Shown one piece after another: positions 28,120 to 38,473 of a stretch of DNA of 64,000 bases (positions within the stretch are counted from its first letter, which is position 1; each line of letters starts with the position of its first letter). A model generated the notes under the pieces. That model was not told the origin of the DNA. It made no database searches and saw only the letters and a program-made list of their open reading frames with translations. The DNA is taken from NCBI GenBank assembly GCA_902384525.1, contig CABMCA010000054.1, positions 1 through 64,000 of the forward strand, in the 5' to 3' direction. This stretch comes from an uncultured archaeon (GTDB lineage Archaea > Halobacteriota > Methanosarcinia > Methanosarcinales > Methanoperedenaceae). The translations under genes and the position numbers were made by a program.

Positions 28120-29357
28120 AATTAGTCAGAATAACAACTTTATATCCCCGCAATCTTGAAGGCTTTTATGGCAAGCATCAAGGTATGTCTAAACAATCTT
28201 TTCGGGAACAGAGAAGTAGTTTAGAGTATAATGCATTTGGTTGGGCTGATTTTTGGTACAATGCTCTAACACCACTTGGATATGAAGTCATGGAAATCAT
28301 ATTAAATGCTGAACCTATGCAACGAGCATGGGCACGAGAAAATTCACTCCGTGATCCTGGTGGAATGGACTTAAAAGAGATTGCATTAGAGCAGATAAAA
28401 TGGTTCCAACCAGATATTCTCTGGTTTGATGATTTAAGTGAAGATTTACTTAAACATATTCGATCTGAAGTTCCTTCTATTCGTCTTGTATTAGGTTGGG
28501 TTGGAAGTGCAGTACCCCATTCAAATATATGGCAGCATATGGATTTGATATTAACCTGTGCACCCGAATCCCGGGACTATCTCCAAGCAGCCGGATTTCG
28601 TTCTAAGCAAATACATCATGGATTTGATCCAAGAATAAACACTCGCCTTAAGGATAATCCAAAAAATATTGACGTTTCTTTTTTTGGACAAATAATACGT
28701 AGAAACCAGTTCCATCTATATCGTGAGCATTTTCTTGAACAGCTTGCATCACAGATTGATATATACATTTTTTCACCAAATGCGGATTTTGGTTGGAAAG
28801 ATTATGTAAAAACGTTATTATTGCAGATAATTTATGAAGGATGTCAAATGATGAAGTATATTGGCTTTTCAGAATCAACATTAAAGGCTTTACCTATAAT
28901 TGATAAAGTTAGTCAATGGACATCCAAACCGCGTTTTCCAATCAATCGCAATCTCAAAAAATACATTAAACCTCCTGTTTTTGGCATAGAAATGTACCAG
29001 GTTTTACGAGATTCTAAAATATCTCTCAATATCCATGCAGATTCATCTCCGACTTATGCTTCCAATATGCGTTTATTTGAAACAACGGGTGTTGGAACGT
29101 GTCTGGTTACAGACTGGAAGGAAAATCTACATGAACTTTTTGAACCTGGCAAGGAAGTTGTTGTCTACAAAACTGTCTCAGAGTGTGTAGAAAAGATCAT
29201 GTGGTTACTTGAGCATCCTAAAGAAAGAGAAGAGATAGCCCAGGCGGGTATGGCACGTACGCTTAAAGAACATACCTTTGCACAAAGGGCTAAACAGTTA
29301 GATGAAATTATTAGAATTGAATTTGAATATGAAAATAATGGAGACGTTATCAACTGA
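28116..29357 (+). CDS. CgeB-like glycosyltransferase
   Basis: SPTYASNMRLFETTGVGTCLVTDWKENLHELFEPGKEVVVYKTVSECVEKIMWLLEHPKEREEIAQAG motif. Confidence 0.82.
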   Translation: MKLVRITTLYPRNLEGFYGKHQGMSKQSFREQRSSLEYNAFGWADFWYNALTPLGYEVMEIILNAEPMQRAWARENSLRDPGGMDLKEIALEQIKWFQPDILWFDDLSEDLLKHIRSEVPSIRLVLGWVGSAVPHSNIWQHMDLILTCAPESRDYLQAAGFRSKQIHHGFDPRINTRLKDNPKNIDVSFFGQIIRRNQFHLYREHFLEQLASQIDIYIFSPNADFGWKDYVKTLLLQIIYEGCQMMKYIGFSESTLKALPIIDKVSQWTSKPRFPINRNLKKYIKPPVFGIEMYQVLRDSKISLNIHADSSPTYASNMRLFETTGVGTCLVTDWKENLHELFEPGKEVVVYKTVSECVEKIMWLLEHPKEREEIAQAGMARTLKEHTFAQRAKQLDEIIRIEFEYENNGDVIN

Positions 29358-29464
29358 TATTAAATAATTTTTTGCAACTTACACTACTATGACAATGGAA
29401 CCAAATCTAAAACCAATCCAAATAATGGCAAAGGTTTAGGTAATCTTATTTGGGAGTATCATTT

Positions 29465-30334
29465 ATGATTAAACTATTTAAAATAATTAATTATTGTATA
29501 AATAGGTTTTCATGCTCTCTAACCATGCTTAGGTACTTACCACTGAGGATTTCTGCAGAAATTTCAAGATATAGAAAAAATCATATCCACAAACTTCATG
29601 GTTACTATATAGAAGCACCAGATCTATTATCTCTTTACATCGAAAACAAAGATATTTTCCTGAAACAAATATATGGTTTCACCTCCTCTAAAGCTGCACC
29701 GAAGATTATCGATTGTGGTGGGTTTATTGGAATGTCTACATTATATTTCAAGAAAAAATATCCAGATGCAAAAATAATTACTTTTGAACCCGATCCAAAA
29801 ATATTCCAGATACTAAAAAGAAACATAGAGCGAAATCATTTAGCGAATATTGAGCTAATAAATTCAGCCGTCTCAAAAGTCGATGGATACCTTATGTTTG
29901 ATGCTGATGGTTCTGATGGCGGATCATTAATCAATAAGAATTCAACAAACATAAATCATATCAAAGTTAAATCTTGCCGTTTATCCTCATACTTAAACGA
30001 ACCGGTGGATTTTCTCAAAATGAATATCGAAGGAGCCGAGTGGGATGTTTTTCAAGAGATTGAACCGTTAATACATAACGTTGATCAATTGGTTTTCGAA
30101 TATCACCATTTTCCTGATTCTGAGCCGCAGTTACATAATATATTAACATTGTTGCATAAAAATGGTTTCCGTTATATAATCAACCACTTTGACTATGAAA
30201 CAAATCCTGCAGTTAAGACACCATTAAAAATATCCAAAGATACAACATATTTTTTGATTGTTTTTGCGCGGAGATTAGATGAAGAAAATAATAAAACCAT
30301 TCAAAAAGATTATAAAACTATTCAAAAAAGTTAA
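29465..30334 (+). CDS. FkbM-family methyltransferase
   Basis: IDCGGFIGMSTLYFKKKYPDAKIITFEPDPKIFQILKRN; VDFLKMNIEGAEWDVF. Confidence 0.87.
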   Translation: MIKLFKIINYCINRFSCSLTMLRYLPLRISAEISRYRKNHIHKLHGYYIEAPDLLSLYIENKDIFLKQIYGFTSSKAAPKIIDCGGFIGMSTLYFKKKYPDAKIITFEPDPKIFQILKRNIERNHLANIELINSAVSKVDGYLMFDADGSDGGSLINKNSTNINHIKVKSCRLSSYLNEPVDFLKMNIEGAEWDVFQEIEPLIHNVDQLVFEYHHFPDSEPQLHNILTLLHKNGFRYIINHFDYETNPAVKTPLKISKDTTYFLIVFARRLDEENNKTIQKDYKTIQKS

Positions 30335-30974
30335 ATGGTATAATCTAAGAACCACAAAACCCATTAGTCGTGTGTTTGGTTTTGATCGTGGGGAACCCAT
30401 AGATAGACACTATATAGAATCATTTCTTAAAGACAATTCAAGCAGCATCAAAGGAAAAGTTCTTGAAATTGCAGACAACACGTATACAAAAAAATTTGGG
30501 GGACAAAACATTCTTGAATCAGAAGTTCTTCATGCTGTTGATGGAAATCCAAAAGCCACTATTGTCGGAGACCTGGTTACTGGTCAAGGACTACCTGAAA
30601 ATGCCTTCGATTGTTTTATTCTGACACAAACACTTCAATTTATTTATGATATACATTCAGCTGCCGGAAATGTAGTTAAATGTTTAAAGCCAGGAGGCGT
30701 TGCATTAATAACTGTCGCTGGTATCAGTCAGATATCCAGATATGACATGAAAAGGTGGGGAGATTACTGGCGTTTTACAGACAGATCACTTACAATGCTT
30801 TTTGAACAATACGTACCTAAAGAAAATATTAAAATAAAAACGTATGGCAATGTTTTATCATCGGTTGCATTCCTTCATGGTTTGGCTTGCGATGAATTGA
30901 CCCAGGAAGAATTAGATTATGCCGATCAAGACTACCAGATGCTTATAACAGCTGTAATCAGCAAACCACTATGA
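30279..30974 (+). CDS. Class I SAM-dependent methyltransferase
   Basis: GKVLEIADNTYTKKFGG, DCFILTQTLQFIYDIHSAAGNVVKCLKPGGVALITV; overlaps upstream gene by 56 nt. Confidence 0.78.
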   Translation: MKKIIKPFKKIIKLFKKVKWYNLRTTKPISRVFGFDRGEPIDRHYIESFLKDNSSSIKGKVLEIADNTYTKKFGGQNILESEVLHAVDGNPKATIVGDLVTGQGLPENAFDCFILTQTLQFIYDIHSAAGNVVKCLKPGGVALITVAGISQISRYDMKRWGDYWRFTDRSLTMLFEQYVPKENIKIKTYGNVLSSVAFLHGLACDELTQEELDYADQDYQMLITAVISKPL

Positions 30975-31966
30975 GTTTAAAAGGTAATATATACAAGATA
31001 TACACAGCAGCCTGTTCACCAATACGCTTTGCTGGTAATCTCATTGATACGCCGGCCGTCATTCTGATATACCACAGGGTAGCATTTCTTGAAAATGATC
31101 CTCAATTATTGGCTGTTAAACCTGATAACTTTTACAGGCAGGTCGAATGGTTAAAAAACAAATATAATATAATCACTCTCGAAGAACTTGGGAATCATTT
31201 GAAAAATGGAAGAATTCCAAAAAAATCTGTAGTAATAACTTTCGATGATGGATATGCAGACAATTATTTGGAGGCATTGCCTGTTTTGGAAGCCTTGTCA
31301 GCAGATGCTACATTTTTTATCACGACAAATTCAATTGGTTCTGAAAGAGAATTTTGGTGGGATGATCTTGAGCGGGTCTTTTTAAATGATGTAATTCTTC
31401 CTCCCTCCTTATTATTAGAGATTTCCGGGAAAACATATCAATTTGATACATCTACTCCTGCCTCAAAGTTGAAAACATATAACAAATTACACCCTATACT
31501 TAAATTTAGAAAATCAGTTGATCGAGATGATTTAATCAGAATAATCTTAGATTGGAGTGGTTTAAGTTACAAAAGTCGCCAGACGCATAGACCTATGACC
31601 ATAAAAGAACTATCCAAGCTTTCTAAGAGTGAATATACAACAATTGGAGCCCATACCCAATCACACACCCCATTATCAATATTGTCTAAAGATGAACAGC
31701 AACATGAGATTATCAAATCCAAAATGCAATTGGAAGAATGGACGAATACACAAATTAAGCATTTTTCCTATCCATTTGGTTCTATAAAAGATTACGACAA
31801 AAATTCAGTGGCGATTTGTGAAGAAGAGGGTTTTTGCACAGCCTGCTCCAATTTTTATAGCCAGGTACATTCATGGTCAAATAGATACGAACTGCCACGC
31901 TGTTTAATTCGCGATTGGAATTTTGAGTTTTTTAAGAATCAAATTAATAAGTTTTTTAGGTATTGA
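30971..31966 (+). CDS. Polysaccharide deacetylase
   Basis: VILIYHRV, VVITFDDGYADNYLEALPVLE, GAHTQSHTPLS, FSYPFGS (NodB homology). Confidence 0.92.
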   Translation: MSLKGNIYKIYTAACSPIRFAGNLIDTPAVILIYHRVAFLENDPQLLAVKPDNFYRQVEWLKNKYNIITLEELGNHLKNGRIPKKSVVITFDDGYADNYLEALPVLEALSADATFFITTNSIGSEREFWWDDLERVFLNDVILPPSLLLEISGKTYQFDTSTPASKLKTYNKLHPILKFRKSVDRDDLIRIILDWSGLSYKSRQTHRPMTIKELSKLSKSEYTTIGAHTQSHTPLSILSKDEQQHEIIKSKMQLEEWTNTQIKHFSYPFGSIKDYDKNSVAICEEEGFCTACSNFYSQVHSWSNRYELPRCLIRDWNFEFFKNQINKFFRY

Positions 31967-31969
31967 TAT

Positions 31970-33190
31970 ATGAACATCCTCCATATAAACACACTTGACA
32001 ACACAGGCGGCGCAGCAAAGGTAGCTTATCGCTTAAAAGATGGATTGAAAAAAAGAGGATATACTTCATGGATGCTTGTTGGATATAAACTTAGCAAAAG
32101 TCCGGATGTAAAGCAGATTTTCTGGAACAAATATTTACAGTTTGGACTAAATATAGTCTCTACCGTAATCCTTCGTCCCTATCTTATCTTTCGAAGTACA
32201 TTTCGAATAAAAGATCGAAGCGATGTTGCAAATTCAGACATTATCCATTTACATAATCTTCATGGTGGATATTTCAATCCACTTGCATTTCCGGAATTAA
32301 CAAAACTAAAACCTACCTTATATACATTGCATGATATGTGGGCATTGACTGGACATTGTGCTCACTCGTTCGACTGTGATAAATGGCAGACTGGATGTGG
32401 AGATTGTCCATATCTGAAAGTATACCCAGCATTGTGGTATGATGTAACACACAAGTTATGGGACATTAAAAAAGATATTTATAATCGATCTGATTTTATT
32501 ATAGTGACACCATCCAGATGGTTGAAAAATAAGATTGAAAAAAGCATTCTGTCAGAGAAAAAGATATATCTGATATACAATGGGATCGATCCCGGGATTT
32601 TTCATCCGATGGACAAAACCGAAATCCGGAAAAAACTCAACTTGCCGCTTGATAAAACAATATTGATGTTCAGTGCGCATAAGGGAATTAAAAATTTCTG
32701 GAAAGGTGGAGAATACCTATTAAAAGCATTGGAGCAAATCGATGACGAAAATGTCTTTTTTTTGAATATTGGCTCCACAGAAAATTTAGACAAACGAGTA
32801 AAAAAATCGATTGAATGGGTTTCAATTCCATATGTCGATAATGAAAAAACGATGGCAGAATATTACGCGGCCTCAGACCTGTTCTTATATCCATCACTTG
32901 CTGATAACTGCCCGCTGGTTGTTTTAGAATCAATGGCTTGCAGTACGCCGGTAATAGCATTTGATACCGGTGGGATTCCAGAACTTTTGACAAACATGAA
33001 AACCGGATACATTGCGCGATACAAAGATGTGGATGATTTCGTGAAAGGAATAAAATTGTTTCTAAATGATGTGGACCTGAGAGCCAAAGCAGGTCTGTCT
33101 GCAAGAAAAGACGTTGAAAAACATTTTACATTAGACAAAATGGTTACGTTATATGAAGAGCTTTATAATAAATTGGCACCAGAACATTAG
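31970..33190 (+). CDS. Glycosyltransferase family 4
   Basis: NTGGAAKVAYRLKDGL, HLHNLHGGYFNP, YPSLADNCPLVVLESMACSTPVIAFDTGGIPELL. Confidence 0.92.
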   Translation: MNILHINTLDNTGGAAKVAYRLKDGLKKRGYTSWMLVGYKLSKSPDVKQIFWNKYLQFGLNIVSTVILRPYLIFRSTFRIKDRSDVANSDIIHLHNLHGGYFNPLAFPELTKLKPTLYTLHDMWALTGHCAHSFDCDKWQTGCGDCPYLKVYPALWYDVTHKLWDIKKDIYNRSDFIIVTPSRWLKNKIEKSILSEKKIYLIYNGIDPGIFHPMDKTEIRKKLNLPLDKTILMFSAHKGIKNFWKGGEYLLKALEQIDDENVFFLNIGSTENLDKRVKKSIEWVSIPYVDNEKTMAEYYAASDLFLYPSLADNCPLVVLESMACSTPVIAFDTGGIPELLTNMKTGYIARYKDVDDFVKGIKLFLNDVDLRAKAGLSARKDVEKHFTLDKMVTLYEELYNKLAPEH

Positions 33191-33237
33191 TTATTCAGAA
33201 AATTTTATGACAACATAAATAACAAGGAGAAGAAAAC

Positions 33238-34173
33238 ATGAACATCCCATCCAAAATCTACATCCCAGGCCATCGTGGTATGGCCGGATCAGCCATTCAC
33301 CGCAACCTCAAAACCAGGGGCTACAATAACCTCATAACTCGCACCCATTCCGAGCTTGACCTTACCAACCAGCAAGCTGTAAACAACTTCTTCGAAACCC
33401 AGAGACCGGAATATGTCTTCTTAGCTGCAGCAAAGGTCGGCGGAATCCTTGCAAACAGCACGTACCCGGCAGAGTTCATCTACGAAAACCTCATGATAGA
33501 AGCCAATGTCATCCATGCCTCATACACCACTTGTGTGAAAAAACTGCTATTCCTTGGCTCATCATGCATATATCCCAGACTTGCGTCGCAGCCGCTTAAA
33601 GAAGAATACCTGCTCAAAGGTGAACTTGAGGTCACAAACGAGGCATATGCAGTGGCAAAAATCGCAGGGATACGGATGTGCAAGCATTACAACCAGCAGT
33701 ATGGAACAAACTTCATTTCGGTCATGCCAACCAACCTCTATGGACCCAATGACAACTACGACCTTGAAACATCCCATGTCATGGCTGCGCTCATGCGTAA
33801 GTTCCATGAGGCAAAACTGAACCGCGCGCCGCAGGTCGTTGTATGGGGCACAGGAGCACCCAGGAGGGAATTTCTGCACGTGGATGATATGGCTGATGCG
33901 TGCGTCTACCTGATGGAAAACTTTAATGCCTCAGATATCGGGGAGTTTGTTAATATTGGGCTTGGAGAAGATGTTACGATTCGGGAGCTGGCTGAATTGA
34001 TAGGTGATATCGTGGGATACAATGGTGAGATCGTGTATGATACCACAAAGCCTGACGGAACTCCACAGAAACTGTTGGATGTCAGCAGATTGCGGAAGCT
34101 GGGGTGGGATGCGAAGATTTCATTAAGAGATGGAATTAAGCAAGCATATGAATGGTACACAAGCAAAGTATAA
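33238..34173 (+). CDS. fcl: GDP-L-fucose synthase
   Basis: [62 protein letters not shown]. Confidence 0.94.
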   Translation: MNIPSKIYIPGHRGMAGSAIHRNLKTRGYNNLITRTHSELDLTNQQAVNNFFETQRPEYVFLAAAKVGGILANSTYPAEFIYENLMIEANVIHASYTTCVKKLLFLGSSCIYPRLASQPLKEEYLLKGELEVTNEAYAVAKIAGIRMCKHYNQQYGTNFISVMPTNLYGPNDNYDLETSHVMAALMRKFHEAKLNRAPQVVVWGTGAPRREFLHVDDMADACVYLMENFNASDIGEFVNIGLGEDVTIRELAELIGDIVGYNGEIVYDTTKPDGTPQKLLDVSRLRKLGWDAKISLRDGIKQAYEWYTSKV

Positions 34174-34199
34174 CTACAAAAATTCCATTAATAAATAAA

Positions 34200-35069
34200 A
34201 TGACTTCAAAACCCTTAATTTCTGTTATTGTTGCAGTGTATAATGGCGCCAAGACTTTACAGCGCTGTATCGATAGTGTATCTGGTCAGACTTATCTCAA
34301 TAAAGAGCTTATTATCATTGATGGAGGTTCTACAGATGGTACGATAGAAATTCTAAGATCCAACCAGGATAAAATCACTTACTGGCAATCAGAGCCTGAT
34401 AACGGTATCTATGATGCATGGAATAAGGCACTGGGTCATGCCAGAGGAGATTGGATATGTTTCCTGGGATCTGATGACTATCTCTGGAAAAGTAGTGTAT
34501 TTGAAGAGATAACTCCACATCTGGTCAATGCGGAATCGCAAGGTATGCGGATGGTGTATGGGCAGGTTGCAAGAGTAACAGAAAATGATGAGATAAGTTG
34601 TGTTGATGGTAATTCGTGGGAGTACACACGCAGGGGCATTATTATAGATGGAATATGCACTTTTGCGCATCAAGGGATGTTTCACCATCAAAGCCTTTTT
34701 GAACTCTACGGAAAGTTTGATGAATCGTTTCGAATCGCAGGAGATTATGAACTGCTAATCAGGGTCTTTAAGGATGGAGAGGATGCTTATTTTGTAAATG
34801 GGTTCATTGTTGCAGGAATGCAAATTGGAGGAATTACTGCTAACACCATAAAATTAATTAAGGAAACAGCCAGAGCACGCCAAAAAAACCAATTGAGGGT
34901 GATCACAATACCATGGCTCATATCTTATGCCTGGGCTATTTGCTTTCCATTTTTAAATTTTTTGATCGGACGGAAGTATGTCAGGTATTTGGTTAACTCT
35001 GGAAAATATTCGATCGCGTATCTTTCCTACCACAAGAAAGTTATCCTGGAACGTAAGAATAATCAATGA
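34200..35069 (+). CDS. Family 2 glycosyltransferase
   Basis: ISVIVAVYNGAKTLQRCIDSVSGQTYLNKELIIIDGGSTDGT; start set at internal ATG 34200. Confidence 0.92.
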   Translation: MTSKPLISVIVAVYNGAKTLQRCIDSVSGQTYLNKELIIIDGGSTDGTIEILRSNQDKITYWQSEPDNGIYDAWNKALGHARGDWICFLGSDDYLWKSSVFEEITPHLVNAESQGMRMVYGQVARVTENDEISCVDGNSWEYTRRGIIIDGICTFAHQGMFHHQSLFELYGKFDESFRIAGDYELLIRVFKDGEDAYFVNGFIVAGMQIGGITANTIKLIKETARARQKNQLRVITIPWLISYAWAICFPFLNFLIGRKYVRYLVNSGKYSIAYLSYHKKVILERKNNQ

Positions 35070-35175
35070 ACCTAAATCCATGACGAAAATGTAATAAGAA
35101 AAAAGATAAATATACAATAATCCGTAAACTTTATAGTCTCTGAATTCCACTTATAAAACTGTTCCGAGGTGTACA

Positions 35176-37770
35176 TTGGCTAAAGCAAAATCTAAGAAAC
35201 AATACAAGGAAAAACAGGGCGATAATATAAATAATACAAAAGAGACGATGACGTCTTTGAAAGTCACATATCTTTCGTACATACTTCTCATTGCAATATT
35301 CCTGTTTTCATTTTATATACGCGGCATACTCCCCATGAAAACTGCCTTCCAGCAGGGACTTGTGGGTTTTGCGATAGATGACTCTGTTTTCCACATGAGG
35401 CTGGTCGAAAACACCATCCACTTTTTCCCTCACAGGATATTTTTTGATGCATTTACACTATATCCCTTCGGAACCCAGCTTCACTGGGGCCCATTATTTG
35501 ACCAGGCGATTGCCTTTGTGGCATTAGTAGCAGGTTTTGTTTTAAATGGTGGAATGCCTTCACAATCCACGATTGACACCGTTGGCGCATTTTTTCCTGC
35601 AGTTATTGGATCTCTTATAGTATTTCCGGTTTACTTTATCGGAAAAGAACTACTGGATAATAAGGCTGGCCTCCTGGGAGCTTTCTTAATAGCAATACTT
35701 CCCGGTCAGTTTCTCGGCAGATCTGTTCTTGGATTTACTGATCACCATGTTGCAGAGGTTTTTTTTACAACTCTCATGATGGCATTTTTCATAATGGCGA
35801 TCAAGAGATCTGAAAATATTACTTTTGATCACTGGATGAATAAAGATTGGGCTGTTTTAAGATCCCCAATAGCATATTCTATTCTTGCAGGTATTTCCTT
35901 TGGAGCATATCTTTTATTTTGGACTTACGGAGTTTTTTTCGCTGTGGTCTTAGGTATTTTTATTGTAGTCCAATATATTATTGATCATTTAAGAAAAAAA
36001 TCGACGGAATATCTCGGTATTATTGGTATTATTAGTTATACGATCGCAATGATACTGGTATTACCGTATATTGATATTAATAATGGATTCGCTCCTTATA
36101 GATATTCTCTTTTACATTTGATAGTAACCGGGGGCGCAGCGTTAATTTTCCTCTTATTAAGTTTAGTGTCAAGAGAGATGAATAAACGGGAATACAAAGG
36201 ATATTATTATCTATTATTCGTTTTGGGTGCAATTTTTATTGGAATAATATTCCTGAAAGTGATAAGTCCGCCTCTGTATGGCGCTACAATAGGTCAAATA
36301 GGTTTTCTTTTTGAAGGAATGACTGAAGGCGGTTTAACTATAGGAGAAGCTACCCCCACATCCTATGAGGCTGCACTGGGGAGTTTCGGGTATAATTATA
36401 TTCTGTCGTATATTTCAATTATTCTTCTTTGTTATTATGTCATCAAGAAATCCAATGCAGAATACACATTACTTGTTGTCTGGAGTATTTTCGTCCTGGG
36501 CATAATGCTTGCCCAGAACAGGTTTACATATTACTATGCTGTAAACGTAGCAATACTTTCAGGTGTGCTTGGTTCTATATTCTTGGATTTTGCTGACTGG
36601 AAGAGTTTTAATTCCAATGATATTATCGAATCTGTGAAAAAGATAAGGGTACAGCACATTATTTCATTGATCCTTGTGATCGCTGTTACCGGATTCTTGC
36701 CGTCTGATGCATCTCCTTATAAAATAACCATGGCCGATGCGCCGGGAGGCGCTGTTTCATCAGGATTTTATGAATGGCATGAGGCATTGACGTGGATGAG
36801 AAATAATACTCCAGTGCCTGATTTATCATATTATTCAATTTATCAAAAACCAGCGCCAGGCCAGCCATATAATTATTCCAGGAATGATTACGGGGTCATG
36901 AGCTGGTGGGATTATGGTCATATCATCACATATTGGGGACACCGGATTCCAAATGCAAATCCCTTCCAGTCAGGCATTGGCGGAGGTCCAACACATCAAC
37001 CTGGAGCATCAACATTCCTGACAGCGCAAACAGAAGAGGAAGCAAATGCTGTCCTTGATAAATTAGGTATTAACGGAAAACCGGCAGCAAGATATGTTGT
37101 GAGCAATGCATATATGGCATATTCGATCCAAGATATATTCGCTATATGGAATAAAAGTGACGTTTACGGAAGTGTATATGCTCTCAATACCAGAGGAGGA
37201 CGATTGTTTGTTCCAGGCAAAAAATTCTATGATACAATGGAAAGCCGACTACATATTTTTGATGCCAACGGTATGAAATATTATAGATTGGTTCATGAAT
37301 CTCAACCCAATCCTAATACACAAGGAGGGTATTTAGAAGTAGGAGTATATAATCAGGGTAACCAAATTACACCAGTCTGTAATTCACAAATATGTACAGG
37401 TAAATACTGGTACAACTTTGTTTATAAATCAGATATACCAGTTGAATATTCAGGATATGCAAAAGTATTCGAATATGTAAAAGGAGCAAGGATCACTGGA
37501 AGTGCTCCGCCTGGTACCAATGTCACGCTGAACAATACGATAAAAACGAATATCGGAAGAACGATCCAATACAAACAGGTGGCCGATTCAAATGGAATTT
37601 ATGTATTCATCGTTCCTTATTCAACGCTTGGCCCGATCCCGGGTGAGACGCGGTTTGACACAGGGCCTGTGGGTCCTTATTCCTTGACAGCAGGTAATGT
37701 CACAAAGCAGATTGATGTTGCTGAAAAGGATGTACTTGATGGAGGGACTATAACAGTTGACCTTGTCTGA
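35176..37770 (+). CDS. aglB: Oligosaccharyltransferase STT3/AglB
   Basis: 864 aa, many TM; YGVMSWWDYGHIITYWGHR (WWDYG signature); TTG start; C-terminal beta domain. Confidence 0.95.
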   Translation: MAKAKSKKQYKEKQGDNINNTKETMTSLKVTYLSYILLIAIFLFSFYIRGILPMKTAFQQGLVGFAIDDSVFHMRLVENTIHFFPHRIFFDAFTLYPFGTQLHWGPLFDQAIAFVALVAGFVLNGGMPSQSTIDTVGAFFPAVIGSLIVFPVYFIGKELLDNKAGLLGAFLIAILPGQFLGRSVLGFTDHHVAEVFFTTLMMAFFIMAIKRSENITFDHWMNKDWAVLRSPIAYSILAGISFGAYLLFWTYGVFFAVVLGIFIVVQYIIDHLRKKSTEYLGIIGIISYTIAMILVLPYIDINNGFAPYRYSLLHLIVTGGAALIFLLLSLVSREMNKREYKGYYYLLFVLGAIFIGIIFLKVISPPLYGATIGQIGFLFEGMTEGGLTIGEATPTSYEAALGSFGYNYILSYISIILLCYYVIKKSNAEYTLLVVWSIFVLGIMLAQNRFTYYYAVNVAILSGVLGSIFLDFADWKSFNSNDIIESVKKIRVQHIISLILVIAVTGFLPSDASPYKITMADAPGGAVSSGFYEWHEALTWMRNNTPVPDLSYYSIYQKPAPGQPYNYSRNDYGVMSWWDYGHIITYWGHRIPNANPFQSGIGGGPTHQPGASTFLTAQTEEEANAVLDKLGINGKPAARYVVSNAYMAYSIQDIFAIWNKSDVYGSVYALNTRGGRLFVPGKKFYDTMESRLHIFDANGMKYYRLVHESQPNPNTQGGYLEVGVYNQGNQITPVCNSQICTGKYWYNFVYKSDIPVEYSGYAKVFEYVKGARITGSAPPGTNVTLNNTIKTNIGRTIQYKQVADSNGIYVFIVPYSTLGPIPGETRFDTGPVGPYSLTAGNVTKQIDVAEKDVLDGGTITVDLV

Positions 37771-37806
37771 GCATGCACGGATACGAAAATAAATAATTGA
37801 AAAAAT

Positions 37807-37827
37807 GAGGGTTATTAAAAAACCCTC
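37807..37827. terminator. Hairpin between convergent genes (GAGGGTT-attaaaa-AACCCTC)
   Basis: Perfect 7-bp stem, 7-nt loop, just after aglB and just before the 3' end of the minus-strand CxxC gene. Confidence 0.4.
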
Positions 37828-37851
37828 CAACTAAAAATAGTTATTTAATAC

Positions 37852-38043
37852 TTAATATCTTGCTGGCTTGTGTTTCTGGTAGCATTCCCTGCAATATACC
37901 GGTCTGTCGCCTGATGGCACAAAAGGTACTTCAGTTTCCTGCTTGCAGTCTGCACATGTTGCTTTATGCATTTCTCTTGGTCCGCTGGGTCTGAAGCCTC
38001 TGCCTCCCCCTCCGCGTGAACCGCCTCTTCTATCATTGTCCAT
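37852..38043 (-). CDS. CxxC-x17-CxxC zinc-binding protein, copy 1
   Basis: MDNDRRGGSRGGGGRGFRPSGPREMHKATCADCKQETEVPFVPSGDRPVYCRECYQKHKPARY; exactly 17 residues between CADC and CREC. Confidence 0.88.
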   Translation of the reverse strand: MDNDRRGGSRGGGGRGFRPSGPREMHKATCADCKQETEVPFVPSGDRPVYCRECYQKHKPARY

Positions 38044-38083
38044 TTAATTCACCTTTTAATTTAACTATTATAAAAAAAATAGT

Positions 38084-38272
38084 TTAATATCTTGCTGGCT
38101 TGTGTTTCTGGTAACATTCCCTGCAATATACCGGTCTGTCGCCCGATGGCACAAAGGGTACTTCAGTTTCCTGCTTGCAGTCTGCACATGTTGCTTTATG
38201 CATTTCTCTTGGTCCGCTGGGTCTGAAGCCTCTGCCTCCACCACTTGAACCGCCTCTTCTATCATATTCCAT
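38084..38272 (-). CDS. CxxC-x17-CxxC zinc-binding protein, copy 2
   Basis: MEYDRRGGSSGGGRGFRPSGPREMHKATCADCKQETEVPFVPSGDRPVYCRECYQKHKPARY; near-identical to copy 1. Confidence 0.88.
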   Translation of the reverse strand: MEYDRRGGSSGGGRGFRPSGPREMHKATCADCKQETEVPFVPSGDRPVYCRECYQKHKPARY

Positions 38273-38473
38273 TTATTTCTTTCCTTTATATTTTAAACCA
38301 ATTAACCTAAAAAAAACAGCCTTAGATAACTCATTTTATCTAATAGTTGCCATATATAAGCCAACCGATTAATACTGATTTGGTTATTCATCAATATATA
38401 TCTTTGCATCATAAAATTGTTATAATTTGGTACAGTAAACTATTTATTCCAAATTCATCATAATGATTATAAT

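Noticed and set aside
38084-38372. CRISPR-like repetition around 37.85-38.27 kb
   Set aside because: The repetition is two tandem protein-coding copies, not short direct repeats with unique spacers. No CRISPR array was seen anywhere in the window.
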